A stretch of DNA of 11,317 nucleotides from VMCP01 sp965655465 (lineage in GTDB: Bacteria > Bacteroidota > Bacteroidia > NS11-12g > UBA955): positions 1 through 11,317 of the forward strand of contig CBFHGY010000073.1 in NCBI GenBank assembly GCA_965655465.1, read 5' to 3'. Below are positions 1-6,938 of the stretch, piece by piece (within the stretch, counting starts at the first letter, position 1; the number at the start of each line of letters is the position of its first letter). The notes under the pieces were generated by a model. That model was given only the letters and a program-made list of their open reading frames with translations. It made no database searches and had not been told where the DNA came from. A program made the position numbers and the translations under genes.

Positions 1-2
1 AT

Positions 3-1157
3 GGGAAAACCCTTTTTAATGCTGAAGAGTCTCGCATTTTTACCCAATTGCTCTGGCAACCCAATATAAAACATCACGATTTCCTACTTGGAACGGCTTA
101 CCGTTATACCTATTACGACGATAATACCGTGGCAACTGAGGCCATTTCCTTAGATTCTAATCAGATACCGAAGCCTCAAATCACACCGCTTCCTGGCATT
201 TTTATACAAGATGCGCTTAAATGGAAAAAACATACGATTTTATTGGGATTTCGAGGTGATTTTCATGTCGAACATCGCTGGATCCATAGTATGAGAATAG
301 CTTGGAAATGGGATTTGGGATTTGCAGGACAGTTTAGGCTGAATGCAGGCACCGGATTCCGAACCGTTAATATTTTTACCGAAGAACACGCCGCATTAAC
401 GGGCGCTCGCCGTATCATAATCGAGGAAAAAATACGTCCAGAAGAAAGTCAAAACATGAACTTCTCTTGGTCTAAAACGTTTCCTTTGGGTACCCGGGGC
501 TTTATCCAATCAGATCTTCATGCGTTCAATACCCGATTTTCAAATCGCATAGTTCCCGATTATGAAAAAAACACCAATGCTATTTACTACTCCAATTCGA
601 GTGAGGGCGCATGGAATCGCGGCATTTCTTGGAACCTGTTTTGGCAAAATCGCAAAGGATTATCGCTCCGTTTAGGCGCCACTTATGTGGATGCTCGGGT
701 TATTCGTTCAACGGGGGAAGCTGCAGAACGCCCGTTCCTGACCGAGCGTTTAAATGCAAGTTTCAGCCTTCAATGGACTTCCCCCACTAAAAAGTGGGAA
801 TGCAATTATAACGGCAATTTGGTTTCTCCTATGCGATTGCCTAAAGCCTCGAAATTGGACCCAAGGCCGGATTTCTCGCCTTGGTGGAGTTTACAAAACA
901 TCAATGTCCGCTTTCGATTTTCTGAGAATTGGTCGGCTTTTGTTGGGATACAGAATTTATGGGATTGGACACCGGATCGCGATTTGGCTTTTTTGTTAGC
1001 GCGTTCTCAGGATCCATTCGACAAATCAGTAGTTTTCGATCAAGGGGAGCCGCAAGTGCGTCCTGATAATCCATACGGATTAACCTTTGACGCGGCCTAT
1101 GTATATGCACCCAATCAAGGCAGACGAATGCAAATGGGATTGGTTTGGAGCTTCTAA
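3..1157 (+). CDS. TonB-dependent outer-membrane receptor, C-terminal part (5' end outside window)
   Basis: This is the beta-barrel part of a TonB-dependent receptor, which imports ligands such as iron chelates or cobalamin across the outer membrane using TonB energy. The frame is open from base 3 without a stop, so the TTG at 48 is not the true start; the signal peptide and plug domain lie before the window. About 384 residues are visible, with the alternating aromatic and polar pattern of barrel strands. The strongest signature is a GTGFR..NIFTEEHAALTGAR stretch at about 348-408, typical of CirA/BtuB-like receptors in Bacteroidota. The protein ends ...GLVWSF; a terminal Phe is the usual BAM-recognised end of outer-membrane barrels. 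It converges on the porin gene with a 61-base gap. The ligand cannot be told from this portion. Family call is firm; specificity is unknown. Confidence 0.9.
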   Translation, partial: GKTLFNAEESRIFTQLLWQPNIKHHDFLLGTAYRYTYYDDNTVATEAISLDSNQIPKPQITPLPGIFIQDALKWKKHTILLGFRGDFHVEHRWIHSMRIAWKWDLGFAGQFRLNAGTGFRTVNIFTEEHAALTGARRIIIEEKIRPEESQNMNFSWSKTFPLGTRGFIQSDLHAFNTRFSNRIVPDYEKNTNAIYYSNSSEGAWNRGISWNLFWQNRKGLSLRLGATYVDARVIRSTGEAAERPFLTERLNASFSLQWTSPTKKWECNYNGNLVSPMRLPKASKLDPRPDFSPWWSLQNINVRFRFSENWSAFVGIQNLWDWTPDRDLAFLLARSQDPFDKSVVFDQGEPQVRPDNPYGLTFDAAYVYAPNQGRRMQMGLVWSF

Positions 1158-1190
1158 TCCCCCCCTATTTAACCCATTTATTTCGGTCAT

Positions 1191-1213
1191 TTTTAGCCCC
1201 ATTGGGGTGAAAA
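1191..1213. terminator. Weak inverted repeat between convergent genes
   Basis: CCCCATTGGGG (1197-1207) forms a 4-bp GC stem with a 3-base loop. It is flanked by TTTT on the left and AAAA on the right, so the repeat extends outward with one G.T pair and one mismatch. It lies in the short gap between the convergent receptor and porin genes, where a shared terminator would be expected. There is no clean T-run after the stem on either strand, so terminator function is only a weak inference. Confidence 0.3.
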
Positions 1214-1218
1214 CTCCC

Positions 1219-2670
1219 TTAGAAATGATAATTAAGTACCACGTTAATATTAGACATGTCCACTTTGTTGAATTGAAATCTCGGATTGTCATAATCGTTA
1301 CCTATCCCCCATTTGTGTATGTACATAAACTGCATTTCCAGGCCGGAAAAGGCTCCTAAAAATTGGTGTCTCAAGTCTATATTGGCCTGTAAATAGGAAG
1401 GGAATCCATATTTATTCAAGGTAGTATTTTTGATATCTGGAAATTTAAAATGGCCGACCATGGCGGTTACTTGCGAATGGTTCACGGGCAATTTTCGGGT
1501 ATATTTTGCCACAATAGCATGCACATCTCCCATGCCTTCATTGCGTTCACGCGGCATGAAAGTATAAAATGGGTCGCGCCCCCATTCTCGAGGCATGAGA
1601 TATCGACCTTCCTTCGTAATTCGCGTATAATTCAAGGTAAAACGATTTACCTCATCCATATATCCCAAACGAAAGGAATACACCGTAGAACTGGAATTGG
1701 GATCGATATAACGCAGAGCTGCGGTGTCGTTCCCCCCATTACCCACTCCGAATTGTTTGATGGCTTGGGTCCCAATCAAAAGCATGTTTTTTTCACGCTT
1801 ACTTATAGGGAACGCCAAATCGGCTTGAAACATGGTTGAATTGAACAAATTATCGGCATGAAAATTCCACAAGTGGAATCGATGTGATTTCAAATCGCGA
1901 TGGATGCCAATGGAGGCCACATAGTGGCTTTCGGTATGACCGGTATATCCCGATCTACCGCCTTCTGGATTTACCCCAACCCCATACAAACCTAATGACT
2001 CTCCGATATAATACCAACGAACGGTGCTTCTTGGAGAAACCGCCCATAAGTACCCCCCTTCAATTTTTGTTTTAGGAATATCCAATATATTAAACCAGAG
2101 TCCTTCTACCCCTGTTGGGCGCATTCTGCCATCTTGGAGATTGATGAAAGGCGTATTGATTAATTGTCGACCAAGAGTTATTTGCGATTCTCCTAATGAA
2201 TATTTAATATACAATTCTTCCAAACGATCTAGGTCTTTTTTATTATCGGGATCTTCTAAATCGAAAAGACCCAATTCATAACGGTTGCCGTTATTGGCCA
2301 CTGTATCCAGGAGGCCTAAGTGACTGGAATATAAATTGAAAATATAAAATCCGCTTAATGCAAACTGAAAACCATGATAGGGTGCCGTTTCATATCGAAT
2401 CCCGCCCCCACCGGCGTTTGCATAATAATCAGATAAGGATCCTTTATTTTGGGTATTCATGAAAAAATACCGAAAATGGCCCTGTAAAGTTCCGTATTGG
2501 AATGCTTTAGAGATGGCTCCAGTATCGTAAAACGATTTAGATTTCCCCTTCCACATGTGTGGTTTTTCAGGAACTTCCTGATGTTGGGCAATGGCGTTCG
2601 TAAGACTTCCCAAGAAAATTAGGAGGAAGGTGCTGATTTGGGCAATTGTGCAACGTTTTGGGCGATTCAT
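1219..2670 (-). CDS. OprD-family outer-membrane porin
   Basis: This is a 483-residue outer-membrane channel of the OprD family, which passes small solutes such as amino acids, peptides or carboxylates by diffusion. Residues 1-29 form a signal peptide: basic start (MNRPKRC), hydrophobic core STFLLIFLGSL, and a likely cleavage after NAIA. The mature protein is rich in beta-strand pattern. Residues 167-193 (GRQ...NTPFIN.QDGRM.P...EGLWF) match the OprD family signature, in which a GRQ strand is followed by the substrate-selecting loop. It ends ...LNYHF, a barrel terminus with C-terminal Phe. The length is in the family's usual range. The gene stands alone: the receptor gene converges on it and the methyltransferase gene diverges from it. 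No exact TAnnTTTG element was seen before its start. Substrate cannot be assigned. Confidence 0.85.
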   Translation of the reverse strand: MNRPKRCTIAQISTFLLIFLGSLTNAIAQHQEVPEKPHMWKGKSKSFYDTGAISKAFQYGTLQGHFRYFFMNTQNKGSLSDYYANAGGGGIRYETAPYHGFQFALSGFYIFNLYSSHLGLLDTVANNGNRYELGLFDLEDPDNKKDLDRLEELYIKYSLGESQITLGRQLINTPFINLQDGRMRPTGVEGLWFNILDIPKTKIEGGYLWAVSPRSTVRWYYIGESLGLYGVGVNPEGGRSGYTGHTESHYVASIGIHRDLKSHRFHLWNFHADNLFNSTMFQADLAFPISKREKNMLLIGTQAIKQFGVGNGGNDTAALRYIDPNSSSTVYSFRLGYMDEVNRFTLNYTRITKEGRYLMPREWGRDPFYTFMPRERNEGMGDVHAIVAKYTRKLPVNHSQVTAMVGHFKFPDIKNTTLNKYGFPSYLQANIDLRHQFLGAFSGLEMQFMYIHKWGIGNDYDNPRFQFNKVDMSNINVVLNYHF

Positions 2671-2675
2671 AGAGG

Positions 2676-2706
2676 TTTGGTTCGGTGTAATGGAGCGCTA
2701 ACTTTG
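2676..2706 (+). promoter_or_regulatory. Bacteroidota-type promoter for the methyltransferase
   Basis: TTTG at 2676-2679 (-33 element) and TAACTTTG at 2699-2706 (-7 element) are separated by exactly 19 bases. This matches the TTTG-N19-TAnnTTTG consensus of the Bacteroidota primary sigma factor. It is the only site in the window where both elements are present at the right spacing. Inferred transcription starts near 2712, giving a leader of about 105 bases to the start at 2819. The elements sit just behind the porin start, so porin transcription may compete with it. Confidence 0.7.
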
Positions 2707-2818
2707 TGTTTTTTACAAAAAATGGGATTAATTGTTTTGCAAAAAACGCCAAATTAGGAAGTTTAAAACGTAACATTAATCACATAAGCCCTAAGATTAA
2801 AGGTGGTATCTTCGAAGA

Positions 2819-3427
2819 ATGAAAGAATTTTGGAACGCCCGTTATCGGGAGGATGGTTTTGCCTATGGTAGTGAGCCGAACGCTTTTGTAATGCAGTGTT
2901 TATCGCAATATCTCCCCACAGGCCGGATACTATTCCCGGCTGAGGGCGAAGGTCGCAATGCCGTATATGCCGCCACACTTGGGTGGGAAGTTTCGGCCTA
3001 TGATATCAGCGAAGGAGGGCGTGAAAAAGCGCAACAGCTATCGGAAACAAATGGGGTTCAAATCGACTATCAAATTGCGGGTTTCCTTGATGTGGAATAT
3101 CCCAAAGCGTCATTTGATGCCTTGGCATTCAGTTATGTGCATGTACCAGGTTCGTTAAAGAAATCGGTTATGGATAGGCAAAAATCCTTTTTAAAAGATG
3201 GCGGCATATTGATTTTTGAGGGTTTTAGCGTGAATAATTTACCCCTTCGGGAGGCCAATCCCCAAATTGGAGGTCCCGACAATATAGATATGTTGTATTC
3301 TGTTACCGAAGTAGGACACCTTTTTGAGGGTGTTCCCAATTTGCGGGTTTGGGAAGAAGAGGTAGAGCTTTCCGAAGGAAAATACCATATTGGCAGAGCC
3401 AAGGTTATCCGAGCCACGAATATCTGA
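2819..3427 (+). CDS. Class I SAM-dependent methyltransferase
   Basis: This is a 202-residue cytoplasmic protein with the Rossmann methyltransferase fold. It opens with FWNARYREDGFAYGSEPN (residues 4-21), typical of a small TehB-like subgroup. Motif I, the SAM-binding loop, is ILFPAEGEGRNAVYAA (37-52); the AEGEGRNA form replaces the commoner GCGEGRNA and is, as far as I recall, usual in this subgroup. D62 at the end of strand 2 (SAYDIS) should bind the SAM ribose. SFDALAFSYVHV (98-109) is motif IV, and LKDGGILIFEGF (125-136) is the strand 5 region. The ATG at 2819 gives the conserved N-terminus, so the start is secure. The methyl acceptor is unknown: TehB-like relatives act on tellurite, selenite or thiols, but most members are uncharacterised. 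It is a single-gene unit with its own promoter. Confidence 0.9.
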   Translation: MKEFWNARYREDGFAYGSEPNAFVMQCLSQYLPTGRILFPAEGEGRNAVYAATLGWEVSAYDISEGGREKAQQLSETNGVQIDYQIAGFLDVEYPKASFDALAFSYVHVPGSLKKSVMDRQKSFLKDGGILIFEGFSVNNLPLREANPQIGGPDNIDMLYSVTEVGHLFEGVPNLRVWEEEVELSEGKYHIGRAKVIRATNI

Positions 3428-3605
3428 TCAGAAAAAATAAAAAACTTCTATAAATAGGTGCCCATTTGTTAATAAAAACGTGGCTAAACATTCTTAATAA
3501 GTGATTGCATTAACTGCATTAATTAATAAGAAGCGGCTCTTGGGAAATTCTAATTATAGGAGTATAAAATTTACAGGGAATTCAAGATTCTTCGGATTTT
3601 GCTCT
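3428..3605. other. Intergenic spacer between convergent genes
   Basis: This 178-base AT-rich stretch lies between the ends of the methyltransferase and pirin genes. I see no gene and no GC-rich hairpin with a T-run, so any termination here is not obvious. Its only structure is a small cluster of direct repeats at 3494-3530, listed separately. Confidence 0.7.
3494..3530. repeat. Cluster of short direct repeats
   Basis: TTAATAAG occurs at 3494-3501 and again at 3523-3530. Between them TGCATTAA occurs twice (3506-3513 and 3515-3522), nine bases apart. A further TTAATAA lies near 3469. The arrangement is orderly, but the sequence is AT-rich and chance cannot be excluded. No function is assigned. 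Confidence 0.4.
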
Positions 3606-4502
3606 TTATCCTAAGGTCATTGGCACATCCATGACCAAAATCTCGGCATCTGACGAGGCTTCAAAACTTAGGGGTTCTTGGGTATTCCAAATCCCTATAC
3701 CATCTCTGCGGTGTAATTCTTGGCCGTTTAACTTCAAATTTCCCTCCAAAAGAAATACATAGATACCGTTTTGAGGGCGTTTGACCTGATAATTCAAAGA
3801 CTTTCCTTTTTCCAATGTGGCCATGTGAAACCAAGCATCTTGATGCACCCATACCCCTTCATCGTCTGGACTTGGCGACAAAATCTGTTGGAATTTATTG
3901 TGTCGGTCGGCAGGATTTAGGGTTATTTGATCGTAACGGGGAGTCACATTCTTTTTATTGGGGAAGACCCATATTTGCAAGAATTTAACTTCATTATTTT
4001 TATTGCGGTTGTATTCGCTGTGGGTGATTCCCGTTCCAGCAGACATCACTTGGATGTCGCCTTTGCGTATCACGGCCACATTTCCCATCGAATCCTTATG
4101 CTCCAAATCCCCTTCTAAGGGAATGGAAATAATTTCCATATTATCGTGTGGATGTGTACCAAAACCCATTCCTGAGGCAACGCGATCGTCGTTAAGTACC
4201 CGCAACACCCCAAAATGCATGCGTTCGGGATTGTAATAATTGGCGAAACTAAATGTATGATGGCTATCGAGCCAACCGTGATTGGCATGACCACGGCTAT
4301 CGGAACGGTGAATGACTTGATTCATGAGTTTTTCTTTTTCTATATTGGGAATATGGTTGAATCCAACGAGTTCTTTCAGAGACGATGGCGACAAGGGTTT
4401 CAATTCATCGATATTATTCTCAAAAACATGGGCAGCTTTGGCTCCTAGGGCTATTGCTCCTGTACTAAACAGGGCATTTCGAAGAAATTTTTTGCGTTCC
4501 AT
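3606..4502 (-). CDS. Pirin-family bicupin protein with Tat-like N-terminal extension
   Basis: This is a 298-residue protein whose residues from about 60 onward form a pirin. Pirins are bicupins that bind iron or another divalent metal; bacterial members such as E. coli YhhW have quercetin dioxygenase activity. The core starts QVIHRSDSRGHANHGWLDSHHTFSF. The N-terminal cupin keeps the metal ligands H117, H119 (FGTHPHDNMEII), H161 and E163 (GITHSE), at the spacing known for pirins. What is odd is the roughly 59-residue extension: residues 1-24 (MERKKFLRN then a hydrophobic FSTGAIALGA stretch) look like a Tat signal with RK in place of RR. Pirins are normally cytoplasmic and about 230-290 residues long. 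The ATG is supported by a -7 element 20 bases upstream. It is a single-gene unit. The pirin call is firm; export is an inference. Confidence 0.9.
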   Translation of the reverse strand: MERKKFLRNALFSTGAIALGAKAAHVFENNIDELKPLSPSSLKELVGFNHIPNIEKEKLMNQVIHRSDSRGHANHGWLDSHHTFSFANYYNPERMHFGVLRVLNDDRVASGMGFGTHPHDNMEIISIPLEGDLEHKDSMGNVAVIRKGDIQVMSAGTGITHSEYNRNKNNEVKFLQIWVFPNKKNVTPRYDQITLNPADRHNKFQQILSPSPDDEGVWVHQDAWFHMATLEKGKSLNYQVKRPQNGIYVFLLEGNLKLNGQELHRRDGIGIWNTQEPLSFEASSDAEILVMDVPMTLG

Positions 4503-4513
4503 AGTCGATTTTA

Positions 4514-4525
4514 TTGTTTAAACAA
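4514..4525. promoter_or_regulatory. 12-bp perfect palindrome at the pirin promoter (possible operator)
   Basis: TTGTTTAAACAA is a perfect palindrome that overlaps the downstream edge of the pirin -7 element by three bases and covers the expected transcription start. A repressor bound here would block the promoter. AT-rich palindromes of this size can arise by chance, so this is only a candidate. Confidence 0.3.
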
Positions 4526-4530
4526 ATATA
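4523..4530 (-). promoter_or_regulatory. -7 promoter element of the pirin gene
   Basis: Read on the minus strand this is TATATTTG, an exact match to the Bacteroidota TAnnTTTG element. It ends 20 bases before the pirin ATG, which implies a very short leader of about 15 bases. No TTG or TTTG was found 19-21 bases further upstream, so the -33 half is weak or absent. Confidence 0.55.
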
Positions 4531-4986
4531 AGAAAGAATCGGAGTGCTTGTTTTCCGGTTGATAAAATATTGCCAAATTCTGAAGGGTTCATTTTTTTCC
4601 ATTGCATGTGCTTGTGGGTTGTTTTCTCCACTATAAAGCCTTTGGGGGATAAAATTTTCCACTACATGGTCTTTTCGAGAATGGAATTGATACCGTTAAA
4701 ATTCGTTCACATTGCCGCAATAATCTATTTATATACGCATTCTATAATACATGTAACGCGTGCAAACAACCTCCAACAAGGGCAGATTAATGGATCTCTC
4801 GGAAACCCCGTTATCAAGCCGCTTCAATTTGCGCTTGGCTTTGCCCGATAATGATTGAAAAGAATCGCAGAAAAAACCAGAGAAACGCAAAAAGTAGCAA
4901 TTGGAATGTAGTAAACCAAATTTGACATGCCACAAAATCAATAATTGTGTCACCAACGCTTATGCCATGATTTTGTGATGCTGCAT
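4531..4986. other. Long intergenic stretch with no recognisable gene
   Basis: About 456 bases (484 counting from the pirin start) lie between the transporter end and the pirin promoter, far more than any other gap in this compact window. I recognise no gene, tRNA or known RNA. A 75-codon frame on the minus strand (4729-4956) has a hydrophobic, Phe-rich first half. Its second half reads like a short basic protein tail (GKAKRKLKRLDNGVSERSINLPLLEVV) and uses plausible codons, but it resembles no family I know. A plus-strand frame over 4570-4851 starts only with TTG and looks like noise. An inverted repeat lies at 4931-4977. The stretch may hold a gene remnant, a small RNA or a long control region. 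Confidence 0.5.
4931..4977. repeat. 10-bp inverted repeat downstream of the EamA transporter gene
   Basis: CACAAAATCA (4931-4940) and TGATTTTGTG (4968-4977) are perfect reverse complements separated by 27 bases, and begin 10 bases after the transporter stop codon. ATGCCA precedes or overlaps both arms (near 4928 and 4962). The AT-rich stem and long loop make a poor intrinsic terminator. A pair of protein-binding sites is equally possible. Confidence 0.4.
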
Positions 4987-5844
4987 TTACCTCCTAAAGC
5001 CCAAGCCTCGGTTCATGCGCACATTCAAAATCATTCCCAGAATTACCAATCCCATCCCGAAATATTGCCAAAGCGAATAGTTTTCATTGAACAACATCAA
5101 TCCAAATCCTGTACCCCAAATAATTCCTGCATAACTTATTGCCGAAACAATGCGGGTTTCCGCTTCCTGATACGCTCGGGTCATGAAAAATTGTCCGATT
5201 TGGGTAAAGACGCCCGTTAATAGCAACCATGTCCAATCCATACCCTGCGGCATTACCCATTTCCCCCAGCCTAAAGCGGGCATTAGCAATGAAATGGGCA
5301 GGGTGACTAATGGAAAGTATAAAACCACTACATTGGGATTTTCTTTGCCTTTGAGGCGGCGTATGGTATTATAAGCGAATGCCGAAAATACTGCTCCTCC
5401 AATTCCAGCTGCGATACCATCCCAGGTTATAGCATTGGATACGCCATTTACAATGACCACACCTGTAAAACTGATTGCAAAAAAGATCCACTGCATGCGT
5501 TTTACGATTTCGTCGCCCATCCAAAATGCCAAAAGAGTGGTTAAAATTGGCGACAAATAATGAATTACTAAGGCATTAGAAAGGGGCATCACTTGCAAGG
5601 AATAGAAATAGCATAATAGCCCCATGGAACCAAAAAATCCCCTTAAGATGAGCATTTTAGGATTATTTCCCCAGGGTTTTTCCCTTTGGTAGGCCAAAAC
5701 GGCCAAGGCCATTACAATTTGAACGATGGCCCTAAAAAAAACAATTTCCGATACGTGCATACCGGAAATTGATTTTACAGTTACATTCATAAATCCAAAA
5801 GACAATGATGCAATCAGCATCATCCATATGCCTCTGGATAGCAT
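4987..5844 (-). CDS. EamA/DMT-family inner-membrane transporter
   Basis: This is a 285-residue, very hydrophobic protein of the drug/metabolite transporter superfamily, with about ten membrane helices in two EamA repeats (roughly residues 5-133 and 143-275). The first repeat has SEIVFFRAIVQ (32-42) and RGFFGSMGLLCYFYSLQVMPLSNA (68-91), then SPILTTLLAFWMGDE (98-112). The second has YQEAETRIVSAISYAGIIWGTGFGLMLFNE (225-254). Both are typical of the family. Members usually export amino acids, other metabolites or drugs; the substrate here is unknown. Its ATG overlaps the mdh stop codon as TAATG, so translation is probably coupled and both genes share the mdh promoter. The basic C-terminal tail (NRGLGFRR) should face the cytoplasm. 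Confidence 0.9.
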   Translation of the reverse strand: MLSRGIWMMLIASLSFGFMNVTVKSISGMHVSEIVFFRAIVQIVMALAVLAYQREKPWGNNPKMLILRGFFGSMGLLCYFYSLQVMPLSNALVIHYLSPILTTLLAFWMGDEIVKRMQWIFFAISFTGVVIVNGVSNAITWDGIAAGIGGAVFSAFAYNTIRRLKGKENPNVVVLYFPLVTLPISLLMPALGWGKWVMPQGMDWTWLLLTGVFTQIGQFFMTRAYQEAETRIVSAISYAGIIWGTGFGLMLFNENYSLWQYFGMGLVILGMILNVRMNRGLGFRR

Positions 5845-6767
5845 TAAAGGGCAGCGTTCATTGCGCGAACCGCTTCGGCAGATTTCGCAAATTCAGCTTT
5901 TTCACCTTCATTTAAATCGAGAGACACGATACGCTCCCATCCGTTTTTACCTAAAATAACAGGTACCCCGATGCAAATATCATCTTGTCCGTATTCACCT
6001 TCTAGGCTCACACAGCAAGGCATCATTTTCTTTTGATCGCAAACGATGCTGTGAACCAAATCTGCCACAGCAGCTCCAGGTGCATACCATGCGCTGGTGC
6101 CCAACATTTTAGTTAAAGTTGCACCTCCAACCATGGTTTGTGCTTTGATATCGTTCAATTCAGTTTCACTTAAAAATTCAGAAACCGGTACCCCTTTATA
6201 AGAGGCAAAGCGGGTTAAAGGTATCATGGTAGTATCGCCGTGACCTCCTATTACCATTCCTTCGATTTCTTTGGCAGGTGCATTTAAGGCCATGGATAAA
6301 AAGTAACGGAAACGAGCGCTGTCTAAAGCGCCACCCATGCCGATTATCCGGTTTTTGGGAAGCCCTGAAGTAGACTTTGCCAAGTACGTCATGGTATCCA
6401 TTGGATTTGACACAATCACGAAGATGGCATTAGGAGAATGTGCAAGGCAATTTTCCATAACCGTTTTAACGATACCTGCATTGATGCCAATAAGTTCTTC
6501 ACGCGTCATTCCGGGTTTACGAGGAATTCCGCTGGTAATTACTACTACATCGCTGTTGGCAGTTTTGGTATAATCGTTGGTACTTCCTACTATACGGGTT
6601 TCAAAACCGTTCAAGGCTGCCGTTTGCATAAGATCCATTGCTTTACCTTCTGCGAAGTTTTCCTTGATGTCTAATAAAACGACTTCCGCCGCCATGTTTT
6701 TCATACCGATATATTCGGCACAACTTGCGCCCACATTACCGGCTCCGATTACACTAATTTTGCTCAT
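5844..6767 (-). CDS. mdh: Malate dehydrogenase (LDH-like type)
   Basis: This 307-residue cytoplasmic enzyme interconverts malate and oxaloacetate with NAD in the TCA cycle. The dinucleotide loop is GAGNVGA (8-14), and D33 at the end of strand 2 (VVLLD) favours NAD over NADP. The active-site loop IPRKPGMTREEL (81-92) supplies the substrate-binding arginines R83 and R89; Arg instead of Gln at the selectivity position marks malate rather than lactate use. N121 (SNPMD), D149 and R152 (GGALDSARFR) and the catalytic H176 (GGHGDT) are all present. The length is normal for the LDH-like malate dehydrogenases (about 310 residues). It is the first gene of a two-gene unit with the EamA transporter, preceded by an exact -7 promoter element. 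No defect is visible. Confidence 0.97.
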   Translation of the reverse strand: MSKISVIGAGNVGASCAEYIGMKNMAAEVVLLDIKENFAEGKAMDLMQTAALNGFETRIVGSTNDYTKTANSDVVVITSGIPRKPGMTREELIGINAGIVKTVMENCLAHSPNAIFVIVSNPMDTMTYLAKSTSGLPKNRIIGMGGALDSARFRYFLSMALNAPAKEIEGMVIGGHGDTTMIPLTRFASYKGVPVSEFLSETELNDIKAQTMVGGATLTKMLGTSAWYAPGAAVADLVHSIVCDQKKMMPCCVSLEGEYGQDDICIGVPVILGKNGWERIVSLDLNEGEKAEFAKSAEAVRAMNAAL

Positions 6768-6794
6768 GTTTATTCTTTTTTTCAGATTTCACTA

Positions 6795-6802
6795 CAAATT
6801 TA
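6795..6802 (-). promoter_or_regulatory. -7 promoter element of the mdh-transporter unit
   Basis: Read on the minus strand this is TAAATTTG, an exact TAnnTTTG match 27 bases before the mdh ATG. A TTG lies only about 13 bases upstream, too close for a standard -33 element. The leader would be about 20 bases and is A-rich just before the start, as usual in Bacteroidota. Confidence 0.55.
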
Positions 6803-6898
6803 ACTATTGGAGCTTCAATTTGCGATTTATCCGAATAAAACTTTAAAAAAAGCGTTAAACTTCGCTATACCGCAAAACAAAAACCATTCTAATTGACT

Positions 6899-6906
6899 TA
6901 CCTTTG
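6899..6906 (+). promoter_or_regulatory. -7 promoter element of the arginine decarboxylase gene
   Basis: TACCTTTG is an exact match to TAnnTTTG, 32 bases before the start at 6939. No -33 TTG is seen at the standard distance. With the mdh element facing the other way about 96 bases off, the 171-base divergent spacer holds two non-overlapping promoters. Confidence 0.55.
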
Positions 6907-6938
6907 TTTAGAATTTACAATCCAAGTGACTTACATAG

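Noticed and set aside
48..50. TTG as the start of the TonB receptor frame
   Set aside because: The same frame is open upstream to base 3, and the protein lacks a signal peptide and plug, so this is an internal Leu codon.
37..52. Unusual AEGEGRNA motif I of the methyltransferase taken as a loss of SAM binding
   Set aside because: As far as I recall this form is common in the subgroup that starts FWN.RY..DGFAYG.EPN, so it is not evidence of a dead enzyme. The coordinates given are protein residues, about bases 2927-2974.
2733..2743. TTTTGCAAAA palindrome in the porin-methyltransferase spacer
   Set aside because: It is an AT-run palindrome of a kind expected by chance in this spacer, with no -7 element tied to it.
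2809..2818. 10-bp palindrome TCTTCGAAGA just before the methyltransferase start
   Set aside because: It is short, lies well downstream of the predicted promoter, and a stem with no loop cannot fold as RNA; chance is likely.
3133..3417. 94-codon minus-strand frame opposite the methyltransferase
   Set aside because: It is a shadow of a gene with clear family motifs and shows no domain of its own.
4570..4851. 93-codon plus-strand frame in the long gap
   Set aside because: It has only a TTG start, no promoter match, and a composition like translated noise.
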